Positions 35,833-45,527 of a stretch of DNA of 64,000 nucleotides are shown one piece after another (position 1 is the first letter of the stretch; each line of letters starts with the position of its first letter). The notes under the pieces are model-generated. The model did not search any database and was not told the origin of the DNA. It saw only the letters and a program-made list of their open reading frames with translations. This stretch comes from Rosistilla ulvae (GTDB taxonomy: Bacteria > Planctomycetota > Planctomycetia > Pirellulales > Pirellulaceae). A program made the position numbers and the translations under genes. The DNA lies in assembly GCF_007741475.1 (NCBI RefSeq), contig NZ_CP036261.1, forward strand, positions 248,001 to 312,000, in the 5' to 3' direction.

Positions 35833-36423
35833 GTGAACGACGATTCAAAACTCATCGACCAGGCGCTCGCGGGTGATCGAGCGGCTTTTGGGCAATTGGT
35901 ACGCCGCTACCAGGATCGCTTGTTCGCGTCGATGCTGCAGGTGACCGGGTCGTCCGACGACGCGGAGGATGTCGTCCAAGACGCCTTTGTGCGGGCGTTT
36001 GTCAAACTGCACACGTTCCAACGGCAGAGCCAGTTCTTTACCTGGCTGTACCGGATCGCGTTCAACAGCGCTTTGAGCCACCGGCGTCGCAAGCGGAGCA
36101 CGGTTTCGTTGGAACACGCTCGCGAATCGGGCGGGATCGAACCGGTCGATAAGGTCGACGCGCCGGACGCCGCGATGATCCGCGACGACCGCGTGCAGAC
36201 GGTTCGCACGGCGTTGGATCAGTTGACCGAAGACCATCGCGTGATCTTGGTATTGCGTGAAATGCAGGACTGTGCGTACGAAGATATCGCTCAGATTCTG
36301 GAGATCTCGATCGGCACGGTCCGCAGTCGGTTGAGTCGCGCTCGGGCTGCCTTGAAGCTGGTTCTCGAAGAGATCGAAACCAAGCAAGAGTCGCAGGGCG
36401 GGGCGACCGGCGAGCTGCGGTAG
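35833..36423 (+). CDS. ECF-type RNA polymerase sigma factor
   Basis: 196 residues. The sigma-2 region (about 8-80) has [29 protein letters not shown] and [20 protein letters not shown] linker leads to sigma-4 (about 125-180; [36 protein letters not shown]). It has no N-terminal or C-terminal extra domain and no anti-sigma gene beside it. It starts with GTG at 35833. It lies 51 bases after mcsB on the same strand, so co-expression with the arginine-kinase pair is possible. Its regulon is unknown. Confidence 0.92.
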   Translation: MNDDSKLIDQALAGDRAAFGQLVRRYQDRLFASMLQVTGSSDDAEDVVQDAFVRAFVKLHTFQRQSQFFTWLYRIAFNSALSHRRRKRSTVSLEHARESGGIEPVDKVDAPDAAMIRDDRVQTVRTALDQLTEDHRVILVLREMQDCAYEDIAQILEISIGTVRSRLSRARAALKLVLEEIETKQESQGGATGELR

Positions 36424-36511
36424 TCCCCTTCGGAACGCCTGCCCCAGTCGTCATAATCTACCGATCTGTACTGATTTTACGTCTGCTCGACCCCGCCTGG
36501 AGTGTCCCCTC

Positions 36512-38197
36512 GTGAACGATTCGGCTAACGAACCTGAAGCCCGTCCGCTGAACTTCGTCGAAACCGCGATCCAAGAAGATCTTGCCGCCGGTCGCTTCAC
36601 GACTGTGCAGACTCGGTTTCCCCCCGAACCGAACGGCTATCTGCACATCGGCCACGCCAAGGCGATCTGTCTGAACTTCGGTTTGGCCCAGCGAATGAAC
36701 GGCAAGTGCAACCTCCGTTTCGACGATACCAATCCGTCGAAAGAGGAGACCGAATACGTCGACGCTATCATGGACGACGTCCGTTGGCTGGGGTTCCAGT
36801 GGGATTCGCTGCACTACGCCAGCGATTACTTCGAACAACTGTACGATTGGGCGGAGAAGTTGATCGCCGATTCGAAGGCTTATGTCTGCGATCTGACTCC
36901 CGAGCAGACGCGCGAATACCGCGGCACGATCACCGAAGCGGGAAAACCGAGCCCGGGCCGCGACCGCACGCCCGAGGAGAACCTCGAATTGTTCCGCGGC
37001 ATGCGAGCCGGAAAGTTCCCCGACGGCAGCAAGACGCTGCGGGCGAAGATCGACATGGCATCGCCGAACTTGAATCTTCGCGATCCGGTCATGTACCGCA
37101 TCTCGCGGGCTCACCATCATCGCACCGGCGACACGTGGTGCATCTATCCGATGTACGACTGGGCTCACGGACAGAGCGATTCGATCGAGGGGATCTCGTT
37201 TTCGATCTGCACCTTGGAATTCGAAAACCATCGCCCACTGTACGATTGGTTCTGCAAGTCGCTGGAGATTCATCATCCGCGGCAGATCGAATTCGCCCGG
37301 CTGAACATGACCTACACGGTGATGAGCAAGCGAAAGCTGTTGCAGTTGGTCAACGAGGGGCATGTCAGCGGATGGGATGATCCGCGGATGCCAACGATCT
37401 GTGGCCTCCGCCGCCGCGGCTTCACCCCCGAATCGATTCGCGATTTCTGTGATGACATCGGCGTCGCCAAGTTCATCTCGATGATCGACACCGGGCGACT
37501 GGAAAATGCGCTCCGCAAGCACTTGAACAAAGTTGCTCCGCGCCGCAACGCAGTCCTCGATCCGTTGAAGCTGACGATCACTAACTGGCCCGAGGGGAAG
37601 GTCGAGATGGTCGACGCGATCAACAATCCCGAAGACGCCACCGCCGGCACGCGGCAGTTGCCGTTCAGCGGTTCGCTTTACATCGAACAGGACGATTTCC
37701 AAGAGGAGGCGCCGAAGAAGTTCTTCCGTTTGAAGAAGGGTGGCGCCGTGCGACTGCGCTACGGCTATATCCTCGATTGTCACGATGTCGTCAAAGATGA
37801 CGCCGGCAACGTGATCGAAGTCCTCTGCACGTACGATCCCGAAACAAAAAGTGGTGCCGACACGTCGGGCCGGAAGGTCAAGGGAACGATCCATTGGGTC
37901 AGTGCTCCGCACGCCAAAGAGATCGAAGTGCGTCAGTACGACCGCTTGTTTAAAGTCGAGAACCCCGAGAAGAACGATGCTGGCGGATCGTTCTTGGATC
38001 ACCTAAACGAAGACTCGTTGAAGACGATCACCGCGGTTGTTGAACCGAGCCTGGTCGAGCTGAAGCCGGAGGATCGCGTGCAATTCGAACGCAAGGGTTA
38101 CTTCTGCGTCGACAAGGATTCGACAGCTGAAAAGCCAGTCTTCAATCAGATCGTAGGCCTCCGCGACAGCTGGGCCAAGGCAAAAGCTAAGGGCTAA
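36512..38197 (+). CDS. glnS: glutaminyl-tRNA synthetase
   Basis: 561 residues, matching GlnRS (about 550). This is a class I catalytic core with the HIGH motif at 45-48 ([19 protein letters not shown]), FDDTNPSKE and the KMSKS equivalent VMSKRK near residue 270. [18 protein letters not shown] distinguishes GlnRS from GluRS. The C-terminal anticodon-binding beta-barrels follow. It charges tRNA-Gln directly with glutamine, so this organism need not rely on the GatCAB route for this tRNA. It uses a GTG start with GGAG ten bases upstream. It converges on proS. Confidence 0.96.
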   Translation: MNDSANEPEARPLNFVETAIQEDLAAGRFTTVQTRFPPEPNGYLHIGHAKAICLNFGLAQRMNGKCNLRFDDTNPSKEETEYVDAIMDDVRWLGFQWDSLHYASDYFEQLYDWAEKLIADSKAYVCDLTPEQTREYRGTITEAGKPSPGRDRTPEENLELFRGMRAGKFPDGSKTLRAKIDMASPNLNLRDPVMYRISRAHHHRTGDTWCIYPMYDWAHGQSDSIEGISFSICTLEFENHRPLYDWFCKSLEIHHPRQIEFARLNMTYTVMSKRKLLQLVNEGHVSGWDDPRMPTICGLRRRGFTPESIRDFCDDIGVAKFISMIDTGRLENALRKHLNKVAPRRNAVLDPLKLTITNWPEGKVEMVDAINNPEDATAGTRQLPFSGSLYIEQDDFQEEAPKKFFRLKKGGAVRLRYGYILDCHDVVKDDAGNVIEVLCTYDPETKSGADTSGRKVKGTIHWVSAPHAKEIEVRQYDRLFKVENPEKNDAGGSFLDHLNEDSLKTITAVVEPSLVELKPEDRVQFERKGYFCVDKDSTAEKPVFNQIVGLRDSWAKAKAKG

Positions 38198-38284
38198 GCC
38201 GCCCCGTCTCGCGACGCACGTGGTTCCTCGTATCGGCGGGTGACATCAGCCGCCACGCGCTAGCAGATCGCATTGTGTTTTTTC

Positions 38285-38351
38285 GTTTAACCGCGAGCCC
38301 ATCGGGCCGCGTGGTCCTGAAAAGCGCGGGGCGATGCCCTCGCGGTTAAAC
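38285..38351. repeat. 13-bp perfect inverted repeat between convergent glnS and proS
   Basis: GTTTAACCGCGAG at 38285-38297 is exactly complementary to CTCGCGGTTAAAC at 38339-38351, with a 41-base GC-rich loop. It lies in the 176-base gap where glnS and proS transcription meet. The long loop is unusual for a simple terminator. A bidirectional terminator or repeat element is possible. Confidence 0.6.
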
Positions 38352-38373
38352 TCGATAGCTCTTCTCTTGCTGC

Positions 38374-39888
38374 TTAATAGGCCTTGGCGAAGATCGCTTT
38401 CTTTTCGGCTGGCTTACCGGTCAGGAAGCAGGTGCCGGGCGTGTCGTTGTCCTTCAGCGGAACGCAGCGGATCGTCACCTTCAGTTCTTTCAGCAGTGGT
38501 TCCAGGTCGTCTTCATTGCTGAAGTAGCAGCTGGCAAAGCCGCCGTGGATCTCCGGGCGGTCGGGGTTCTTGGCGGTGAAGTAGGCCCGGAAATCGTCGA
38601 CGTTGTCGATATCGCGGGTGTTCTCTTCTCGCATTTTGAGCGCCCGGTCGAACAGGTTCGTCTGGATCGAATCGAGCATCCCGACGACATCGGCGACCAA
38701 TTGGTCGCGGTCCATCGACTTGGTTTCGCCGGTGTCGCGGCGGCCGACAAAGACAGCGTTTTTGTCGATGTCTTTGGGGCCGACCTCCAATCGCAACGGC
38801 ACGCCACGCTTGACGTGATGCCACTTCTTTTCACCGCCGCGGATTTCGCGGTCGTCGACTTCGATGCTGATCCGTCGGCCGCTGTAGTATTGCGCCGACA
38901 GTTCTTCACGCAGCTTGCCGACGTATTCCAGCACGGCAGCACGCTGTTCGTCGTCACGATAGATCGGCAGGATCACGATGTGCGATGGGGCCAGCTTCGG
39001 CGGCAGGATCAAGCCGTCGTCGTCGCTGTGGGTCATGATCAACGCACCGACAAGTCGCGTCGAAACGCCCCAGCTGGTCGTCCAGGCGAACTGCATGTTG
39101 CCGTCTTGGTCTTGGAACTGGATCTCTTGAGCCTTCGAGAAATTCTGTCCCAGGAAGTGGCTGGTTCCGGCCTGCAACGCTTTGCGATCTTGCATCATCG
39201 ATTCGATCGAAAGCGTCGAAACCGCGCCGGGGAAGCGTTCGGCGGGGGTCTTTTCGCCTTGAATCACCGGCATCGCCATCCAGTTCTCCGCGAAGTCGGC
39301 GTAGACGTCGATCATCTTCCGCGTCTCTTCCAACGCTTCTTCGGAGGTCGCGTGAACGGTGTGCCCTTCCTGCCACAGGAATTCGGCCGTGCGCAGGAAC
39401 AGCCGCGTCCGCAGTTCCCAGCGAACGACGTTTGCCCATTGGTTGATCAAGATCGGCAGATCGCGATAGCTCTGCACCCACTTCGCATACATCGACCCGA
39501 TGATCGTTTCGCTGGTTGGGCGAACGATCAGCGGCTCTTCCAATGGGCCGGCTGGCTGTAGGCCGCCCTTGCCGTCGGGTTCCAAGCGGTGGTGCGTAAC
39601 GACAGCGCACTCCTTGGCGAAACCTTCGACATGCTCCGCTTCTTTCTCCAGAAAGCTCATCGGAATGAACAGCGGGAAATAGGCGTTTTGGTGACCTGTC
39701 GCTTTAAACATGTCATCCAAAACACGCTGCATGTTTTCCCACAGCGCGTATCCCCACGGCTTGATCACCATGCATCCACGAACCGGCGACACCTCTGCCA
39801 AATCCGCGGCTTTGATGACTTGTTGAAACCATTCGGGATAATCGTCGACGCGGGTGGGCGTGATCGCGGTTTTCGGTGCTTTATTCAC
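38374..39888 (-). CDS. proS: prolyl-tRNA synthetase, archaeal/eukaryote-like type (ProS3)
   Basis: 504 residues. This is a class II aaRS core: VRGCMVIKPWGYALWENMQ (motif 1 region), RPTSETIIGSMYAKW and LPILINQWANVVRWE (motif 2), and a proline-site GTSHFLGQNF. The anticodon-binding domain follows, plus a C-terminal zinc-type tail ending AIFAKAY. The tyrosine end and lack of an INS editing domain identify the type 3 (archaeal/eukaryote-like) ProRS, which occurs in a minority of bacteria. It has a GTG start at 39888. It charges tRNA-Pro. Confidence 0.95.
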   Translation of the reverse strand: MNKAPKTAITPTRVDDYPEWFQQVIKAADLAEVSPVRGCMVIKPWGYALWENMQRVLDDMFKATGHQNAYFPLFIPMSFLEKEAEHVEGFAKECAVVTHHRLEPDGKGGLQPAGPLEEPLIVRPTSETIIGSMYAKWVQSYRDLPILINQWANVVRWELRTRLFLRTAEFLWQEGHTVHATSEEALEETRKMIDVYADFAENWMAMPVIQGEKTPAERFPGAVSTLSIESMMQDRKALQAGTSHFLGQNFSKAQEIQFQDQDGNMQFAWTTSWGVSTRLVGALIMTHSDDDGLILPPKLAPSHIVILPIYRDDEQRAAVLEYVGKLREELSAQYYSGRRISIEVDDREIRGGEKKWHHVKRGVPLRLEVGPKDIDKNAVFVGRRDTGETKSMDRDQLVADVVGMLDSIQTNLFDRALKMREENTRDIDNVDDFRAYFTAKNPDRPEIHGGFASCYFSNEDDLEPLLKELKVTIRCVPLKDNDTPGTCFLTGKPAEKKAIFAKAY

Positions 39889-40246
39889 GGCAGGTTCGGC
39901 TTCGGATAAAGAGGGTATTGGTCAAAGCGAACATTGTAGGAACATTCTGAGGGTTGGGGGACTAGGCCCCGGCCTAATCGGCGTTTCAATTTGAGGTATC
40001 CGCCGGCTGGTGCTGGCGTCCGGTTTGTCCGAGGGAACGGCGAGCGATCGCGTGGCGGCTGATTTGCCCAAACACAAGCGCAGAATTGGGCAAAGGCTAG
40101 GCTTGGGAGAGGCCGATTCCGGCCCCTTCTGTCCCCGAAATCAGCGGTCTGCGGCTGATTCTGATCGGGCCAGCACTTGGCAGCGGCGGTGGGGCGTTCT
40201 ACGTTGGGCGGCGGGAAACGTTACAAGAATATCCAAGGAGCGATCG
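39889..40246. other. 358-base region between divergent proS and the YhaM-like gene
   Basis: Two small perfect inverted repeats are visible: TAGGCC/GGCCTA at 39963-39976 and AATCAGC/GCTGATT at 40139-40160. An open frame continues upstream of the YhaM-like start, but it lacks similarity and a ribosome site. Promoters for both genes should be here. No gene was seen. Confidence 0.45.
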
Positions 40247-41218
40247 GTGTCTGAGCGGCTTTTTATCAACCAGCTTTCGGAACAAACCCAAGTCGACGAC
40301 GTTTATCGCGCTGCGGACAAGCAGTTGCGAGCCAATCGGCAGGGGAACAAGTACATTTTGCTGAAGCTGGCCGATCGGACGGGGACTCTGACCGGGATGT
40401 TCTGGAACGCGGAGGATCGCGATTTCGAGCGCTGCCAAGACAGCGAATATCTGCATGTCAAAGGCCGCACGCAGATCTATAACGGCAACATGCAGATGAT
40501 CGTGACCGGGATCAGTCCCGTCGATCCGTCGCAGGTCGATCCGGCCGACTTCGATATGTTCGATGCCTCGGCCAGCGAGCAGGCTTTCGCACGGCTGAAG
40601 GAACTGTTGGGTAGTGTCCGCAACATTCACCTGCGTCAGTTGTTGGATGCTTGTTTAGCCGACGAAGAGTTTATGACGCGGTTCAAGCAGTCCCCGGCGG
40701 CGGTCACCAATCACCACGCCTTCCCCGGCGGCTTGCTGCGGCACACCGTCGACCTGATCGAATTAGCTCAGTTGATCGGGCCGCGTTATCCGCAATTGGA
40801 TATCGATCTGCTGACCACCGGTGCCTTTCTGCACGACATCGGCAAGACCGAAGAGCTTTCCTCCGGCGGCGAACTCACTTACACCGACCGCGGCCAATTA
40901 GTCGGCCACATCGTGATCGGCGTCCAGTACCTGGCCGATCGGATCGCGGTGGTCGAAGCCGAAACGAAGTCGCCGTTCCCGGTGCAGCTGAAGTGGCATC
41001 TGGAGCATCTGATCCTCAGCCACCACGGCTTGCTGGAATATGGCAGCCCGAAGGTGCCGCTGACCCGCGAAGCGATCGCGCTACATCACTTGGACAACCT
41101 GGACGCCAAGCTAGCTGCCGCGACCAGCATCATCGACAGCGACATCAGCGGCGATAAGAACTGGACGAACTACAACCCCAGCATGGGCAAGAAGCTCTGG
41201 AAGTCGCCGATCGAATAG
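40247..41218 (+). CDS. YhaM-like 3'-5' exoribonuclease (OB fold plus HD domain)
   Basis: 323 residues, close to YhaM (about 314). The N-terminal OB fold (about 1-100; YILLKLADRTGTLTGMFWN, YLHVKGRTQIYNG) binds nucleic acid. The HD domain (about 150-300) has HHAFPGGLLRHTVD, TGAFLHDIGKTEE, LILSHHG and HHLDNLDAK as metal-binding histidines and aspartates. YhaM degrades RNA and single-stranded DNA from the 3' end in Gram-positives. It starts with GTG at 40247, preceded by a perfect AAGGAG six bases upstream. The reading extended to 40010 is not supported. Confidence 0.85.
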   Translation: MSERLFINQLSEQTQVDDVYRAADKQLRANRQGNKYILLKLADRTGTLTGMFWNAEDRDFERCQDSEYLHVKGRTQIYNGNMQMIVTGISPVDPSQVDPADFDMFDASASEQAFARLKELLGSVRNIHLRQLLDACLADEEFMTRFKQSPAAVTNHHAFPGGLLRHTVDLIELAQLIGPRYPQLDIDLLTTGAFLHDIGKTEELSSGGELTYTDRGQLVGHIVIGVQYLADRIAVVEAETKSPFPVQLKWHLEHLILSHHGLLEYGSPKVPLTREAIALHHLDNLDAKLAAATSIIDSDISGDKNWTNYNPSMGKKLWKSPIE

Positions 41219-41326
41219 CGGGCTTCGGGTGAACGAAGCTCGCTGGGCTTTCTGGAAGAGTTCGTTTGGTTGCGGTCGCGTCGGGGCGATGTCTTGTTGT
41301 TGGCCAGGCAGACGCGGCCGACGCCG

Positions 41327-42334
41327 CTACTGCGACTGGCTGCGCGAGCCCGATGGGCTGCCGGCGATCGGATGGCCGTGGGGCAGGGGGCGACCGGCGG
41401 TGGCGAAACCCATTCGGTAGAGATACTCTTTGACCTGCCGGAATTGGGCAAAGCTCTCCGGATAAACCCAGACCGTGACGGTCGTGCTGGCGGGATCGCG
41501 GCCAGCCAGTTCATAGGCCAATTGCGATTGTGGCTGCAGCGCTTGAGCGATCGGTTCACCGATCGGTTCGCGCAGCGGTTCGATGATCAGTTCCGCCACC
41601 TGGACGCGAGATGCCATTCCGATCTGGCCACCGCGAGTGACCGATTCTCGCGACATTTGCATGCTGTAATGCGCGACGAAATCGCGGATCGGACCGACCG
41701 ACGACTCCTTGTCACCGCTTCGCGCACTGCTGGCCAGTCGCTGGAAGTCCTCTTTGATCTCGTCTAACAATGCGTCGACCGGGACCATCGCCAGCAAACC
41801 GTCCTTCAAGCGGAAGTGAACCTCGTCGCCGAAGACGGTCTTTGCCATCGGCGTCGGTAAATGTTCGACGGCGACGATCGATTCGGGAACCTCTTCCAGC
41901 GCAGACGCTTGGGCGCTGAGTTCAGCCAGTTCGTTTTCGGCGATCTCGCGATCGCGTTGCAGCGCCGCCGTCTTTTGCTTTTGCTCGTCCATCTCCGCCA
42001 GCGATTCTTCCCATTGCTGCTGAGCCACGTCCAGCAATTGCATCAGGGCTTCGCGTTCTTGGCGGCGATGTTCCAGTTCGCCGTCGTAGGCGCTGATCGA
42101 TTTCTCCAACCGCTCGACATCGCGGCTGACCGACAACGCGGTGCGGTGCTCGCGATCGATCAATGCCAGTTCCGCTTCGGTGGGCGGTTCGACCAGGATC
42201 TCTTGCGCCAACTGATGCGACTTCGCCCCCAAGATCACTACCAGGATGATCAGGATGCCAACCAGGTTGGCGACGATGTCCAAAAAGGAATCGTTGCCAC
42301 CGGAGAGTTGATCGGAACGCTTACGTCGACTCAT
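41327..42334 (-). CDS. single-pass ExbD/TolR-like coiled-coil membrane protein
   Basis: 335 residues. The short basic N-terminus (MSRRKRSDQL) and helix FLDIVANLVGILIILVVIL (about 17-35, Asp19 at its mouth) recall ExbD/TolR or MotB stators, where a membrane Asp carries protons. A long charged coiled coil (about 60-145) follows, then a globular domain (about 150-300) without recognisable motif; there is no OmpA-type peptidoglycan-binding signature that I can see. It is the last of three genes. Its ATG overlaps the previous stop (ATGA). Confidence 0.7.
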   Translation of the reverse strand: MSRRKRSDQLSGGNDSFLDIVANLVGILIILVVILGAKSHQLAQEILVEPPTEAELALIDREHRTALSVSRDVERLEKSISAYDGELEHRRQEREALMQLLDVAQQQWEESLAEMDEQKQKTAALQRDREIAENELAELSAQASALEEVPESIVAVEHLPTPMAKTVFGDEVHFRLKDGLLAMVPVDALLDEIKEDFQRLASSARSGDKESSVGPIRDFVAHYSMQMSRESVTRGGQIGMASRVQVAELIIEPLREPIGEPIAQALQPQSQLAYELAGRDPASTTVTVWVYPESFAQFRQVKEYLYRMGFATAGRPLPHGHPIAGSPSGSRSQSQ

Positions 42335-44247
42335 CGAACGCTCCTTCCATCGACGCCGATCCCGCTGCCATGAAGCAAGGTATTCAGCTGGTTGAAATTG
42401 GCTTCACCCCCAGGAGCGATCGCCACTTGCAAAACCGGTTGCCAACGACCGCCGGCGAGCGCGAGGCCCCAGTTGTCGACGCGTTGGCGAACGAGTCCGG
42501 CCAACCGCACGACCGCGGCCGATGGATCGGCAGGATCGACAAGGATCACGTCGGTGTCGTTGGACGAATCGCCGATCATCACCAATCGATTGCCATAACA
42601 TTGAACCTTGACGTTGCGGACGACCGCCGGTCCGTCGGAAGCTCCTTTGCTGCCACGCATCGCCCATCCGCTGCCACGCTGCTGCGACAGCGGAGCGCTC
42701 GCCGAGACGCTTGCCGAAACACTGGCGTTCTGCGCGGCATCGGCATCGGTGCTGGCGTCGGTCCCCGATCCCATCTGCTGTGCCGACGTTTGCCCCGCGG
42801 CGGCACTGCCATCGGCAGCGATTCCACCCGCGGCGGCGGAGGACTGTCCCGACGCGTCTGCTTCGGTCCCTTCGCCTGCATCGGCTGAACCGTAATCGCT
42901 GCCAGTCGCGTTGGAACCTGCGGTCCCTTGCGTCTCGCCAGGGCTGCCAAAGTTGCTCCCTGCGCCTCCCGGAGGAGACAGCGATAGGGAATTGCTGTCG
43001 GCAGGCGAACCTCCCGGCGGCTGACCTGTCGATTGCGACGCGCCGGTTTGCCCTGACATCGAACCGGGCGTGGACTGTTGGGGCGAACCGGGTTGGCCCG
43101 CGATCGACCCCGGCGAATATTGGCCGGTCGAACCGTCGGAGCTGTTGGCGACCGACGACCCGAAATTCTGGTTCCAACGCTGCATCGGTTCTTGCATTCC
43201 CGGGCCGTTACCGCCGGAGTAGCCCGATCCCGTGGGGGATTGGCCGGGATGATTTCCGCTGCGACGGCTGGCAAATCCCGTCGATTGACGCTGTGTGGCA
43301 TCGTCGATCGCTTCGCCAATCGGATCGGATCCCGAGAGCCCCTGGCGATACCGACTCGGCACGGCGCTGATCATTGTCGCGCGGCGGCGGACCGATTCGG
43401 CGACCACTTTTTCAGTTCGTTCGGCCAACACGTTATCCGGTTTGGGAAACGCCAACTCGACATCGGCGGGGACCAATTCGTAACCAAACTGATCGTCCCA
43501 GGCGGTCATCGAAACGCGAGCTGCGGTGTAGGCCATGATCCCATCGGGACGGACGATCAGCAGCGGATACGGAGGTTCGCTACCACTGGTCCCTTGCGAT
43601 TCCCAGTAGTTGCGGATCGTGCGGAGCGCAGCGTCCAACGGATTGCCCGGACCCGTCGGGCCACGCAATTCATCGATCGTGATCCGAACCCCTTCGGGCT
43701 GCAGGACGATTTGATTCGCCGAACACTCCAGATAGATTGGCCGCCGCTGGGTTCCGTTGGGACCGCGGTGAGGCATGATCGCGACGCGAGGCCGCCGCCC
43801 GGCGTTGCGTTCCTTCAGGTCTTCCAACGATTCCTTCTTGTCTTCGATCTCGGCCGTCAGCTCTTCGATCTTCGACTTCAGTTCCGCTTCATCGGTATCT
43901 TCGATCAAAGCGCTGCGAATCTCCGACTGCAACGCTTCCAACTGACGCTTGACACGGCGCAGGTGATCCTCGACGTGCGCCAACTCCGACCGCCGCTCTT
44001 CGAGCACCTGGGTCTGTTGGTCGCGCACGTTCTGCAGCTCGTCGGCTCGCCAACGTTCTTGTTGCGCCACCTCGGTGACCTCTTGCAGCATCTCTTGACG
44101 CTGCTGTTGAGCCACTTGTTCGGCGCTATCCTTGGCATCTTTGGCGACCAAAGCGAGCAACAATATGAGTGTGCCTAGCGTACAGACGAGCACCGCAAGG
44201 AACGGAAACAGCGACGGCGCTAGACCAGGGCGTCTGCGCCTGCTCAT
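42331..44247 (-). CDS. single-pass coiled-coil protein with long Ser/Gly/Gln-rich linker
   Basis: 638 residues. A basic N-terminus (MSRRRRPG) is followed by a membrane helix at about 14-34 (PFLAVLVCTLGTLILLLAL), with no Asp in the helix itself. A coiled coil spans about 38-145. A domain at about 150-280 has PIYLECSANQIVLQPEG. A low-complexity Ser/Gly/Gln/Ala region spans about 310-540, and a small C-terminal domain (VQCYGNRLVMIGDSS) completes it. It overlaps both neighbours by ATGA junctions, so equimolar translation with the channel protein is likely. It has no known function. I infer it is a second stator-like partner of the MotA/TolQ-type protein. Confidence 0.7.
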   Translation of the reverse strand: MSRRRRPGLAPSLFPFLAVLVCTLGTLILLLALVAKDAKDSAEQVAQQQRQEMLQEVTEVAQQERWRADELQNVRDQQTQVLEERRSELAHVEDHLRRVKRQLEALQSEIRSALIEDTDEAELKSKIEELTAEIEDKKESLEDLKERNAGRRPRVAIMPHRGPNGTQRRPIYLECSANQIVLQPEGVRITIDELRGPTGPGNPLDAALRTIRNYWESQGTSGSEPPYPLLIVRPDGIMAYTAARVSMTAWDDQFGYELVPADVELAFPKPDNVLAERTEKVVAESVRRRATMISAVPSRYRQGLSGSDPIGEAIDDATQRQSTGFASRRSGNHPGQSPTGSGYSGGNGPGMQEPMQRWNQNFGSSVANSSDGSTGQYSPGSIAGQPGSPQQSTPGSMSGQTGASQSTGQPPGGSPADSNSLSLSPPGGAGSNFGSPGETQGTAGSNATGSDYGSADAGEGTEADASGQSSAAAGGIAADGSAAAGQTSAQQMGSGTDASTDADAAQNASVSASVSASAPLSQQRGSGWAMRGSKGASDGPAVVRNVKVQCYGNRLVMIGDSSNDTDVILVDPADPSAAVVRLAGLVRQRVDNWGLALAGGRWQPVLQVAIAPGGEANFNQLNTLLHGSGIGVDGRSVR

Positions 44248-45527
44248 GCCGCTTTACTCCGATTGGATTGCGATGGAACGCGATCGACGATCAAATCGAT
44301 CGCGCGGGCCAGCGAACGCATCGCGTCGCTCATCTCCGGCATCGCGGAGAGTCCCGCGGTGTTGGTCTGCAGCAGTTCGCGAACCTCTGCCAATTCCTTG
44401 GCGCGGTCGGCCGTACCGATCAGCAGTTCGTTCTGTTGGGCGAGTGTCTGTTGTTGCACCATCAGAACCCGCGCGTTGTCGCTGAGCGCGGTCTGCCATT
44501 GCTTCCAACGTTGTTCGATTTGCTGCGAAGCGTTTTGGTGAGTCTTGTCGACGTGTTCGGCGTGGCTTTGCAGCGTCAGTTCGATCGCTTCGGTGAGCGC
44601 CGATTGCACTTGGTCCCCCGCGTTGCCGACGACGCTGGTCCAGTGGTCGTGAGCTGAATCGACGGTCTTCTTCCACAGTTCGGCTTGCGTTTCGACCAAT
44701 TGGTTGACCGACGCTAAGACGGCCCGATTCATTTCGGCGATCGCTTGCAACGGTTGGTCCGCAGTCGATTCTTCGGGGAAACCGCCCGAGAGGATTTCGA
44801 TCGACCGTTGATCCAGAGTCGCCATCAATTGGTTCATCTTCTTCTCGACAGGGAACTGCAAGAAGATCGCGATCACCGAAAGGACCAGCCCCAACGCCGT
44901 CGTATCAAAGGCGACGTACAAGCCGGCTTTCAAGTTGTCGACGGCGTTCTGCCCGTCGCTGAAATCGAGGCCACCAAGCGTCTGGGTGATGCCGACCACG
45001 GTTCCTAGAAAGCCCAACATCGGGATCGCCCAGACGATGATCCGCACCAATTGCAAGCTATCGTGCGATTGATCTGCTTCGCGATCCGAGACGTCTCGAA
45101 GATCGTCGTTTAAGAAACGCGTCGTTTTGCGGCGTTGCTGGCGCCCCAGCAGATCCTCCAGGCGATGGACCAACTGGCAACCGCGTTCGCTGCGCGGCAG
45201 CTGTGCCAAATGGTCGAGCCAATGGGTGACATGCTCTCCCAGGTCCGACGACGTCTGCTCCGCTGGCTTCAATTCACTGTCGGCCAGGCCGGCAACGATT
45301 CCCAACTGGCGACGCGTATCCAGATGCCGCACGACCAATCCGACCAGGGCGACAAAAAACAGGATCGTGGCCGCGTAAGCGACCGGGTGTCCCATGAAGT
45401 AGCGGTGCAGGAAAGGGACCGGGGAAACGTACAGCACGCTATAGAAGATCGCCGCGACCAGGGGGCCGAGGGCGACGCTAGCGAGACCACTCCAACTATT
45501 CGAAGACAAATTGTTTCGACCTGCCAT
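44244..45527 (-). CDS. MotA/TolQ/ExbB-type proton channel protein with long C-terminal tail
   Basis: 427 residues. Four hydrophobic helices lie at about 15-35, 50-66, 162-185 and 203-225. The last two carry the family signature: PMLGFLGTVVGITQTLGGL and AFDTTALGLVLSVIAIF. The tail of about 200 residues is mostly helical (TQAELWKKTVDSAHDHW). ExbB/TolQ/MotA proteins form a pentamer around a dimer of single-pass partners and convert proton flow into mechanical work. Two candidate partners follow by ATGA overlaps. GAAGG lies eight bases before the ATG. The long tail exceeds that of TolQ or ExbB. Confidence 0.85.
   Translation of the reverse strand: MAGRNNLSSNSWSGLASVALGPLVAAIFYSVLYVSPVPFLHRYFMGHPVAYAATILFFVALVGLVVRHLDTRRQLGIVAGLADSELKPAEQTSSDLGEHVTHWLDHLAQLPRSERGCQLVHRLEDLLGRQQRRKTTRFLNDDLRDVSDREADQSHDSLQLVRIIVWAIPMLGFLGTVVGITQTLGGLDFSDGQNAVDNLKAGLYVAFDTTALGLVLSVIAIFLQFPVEKKMNQLMATLDQRSIEILSGGFPEESTADQPLQAIAEMNRAVLASVNQLVETQAELWKKTVDSAHDHWTSVVGNAGDQVQSALTEAIELTLQSHAEHVDKTHQNASQQIEQRWKQWQTALSDNARVLMVQQQTLAQQNELLIGTADRAKELAEVRELLQTNTAGLSAMPEMSDAMRSLARAIDLIVDRVPSQSNRSKAA

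Noticed and set aside
41327-45527. Zorya-type defence system (ZorA/ZorB)
   Set aside because: The channel protein fits the same superfamily, but neither partner has a visible OmpA-type domain and no helicase or nuclease gene follows. Kept as an unassigned channel set.
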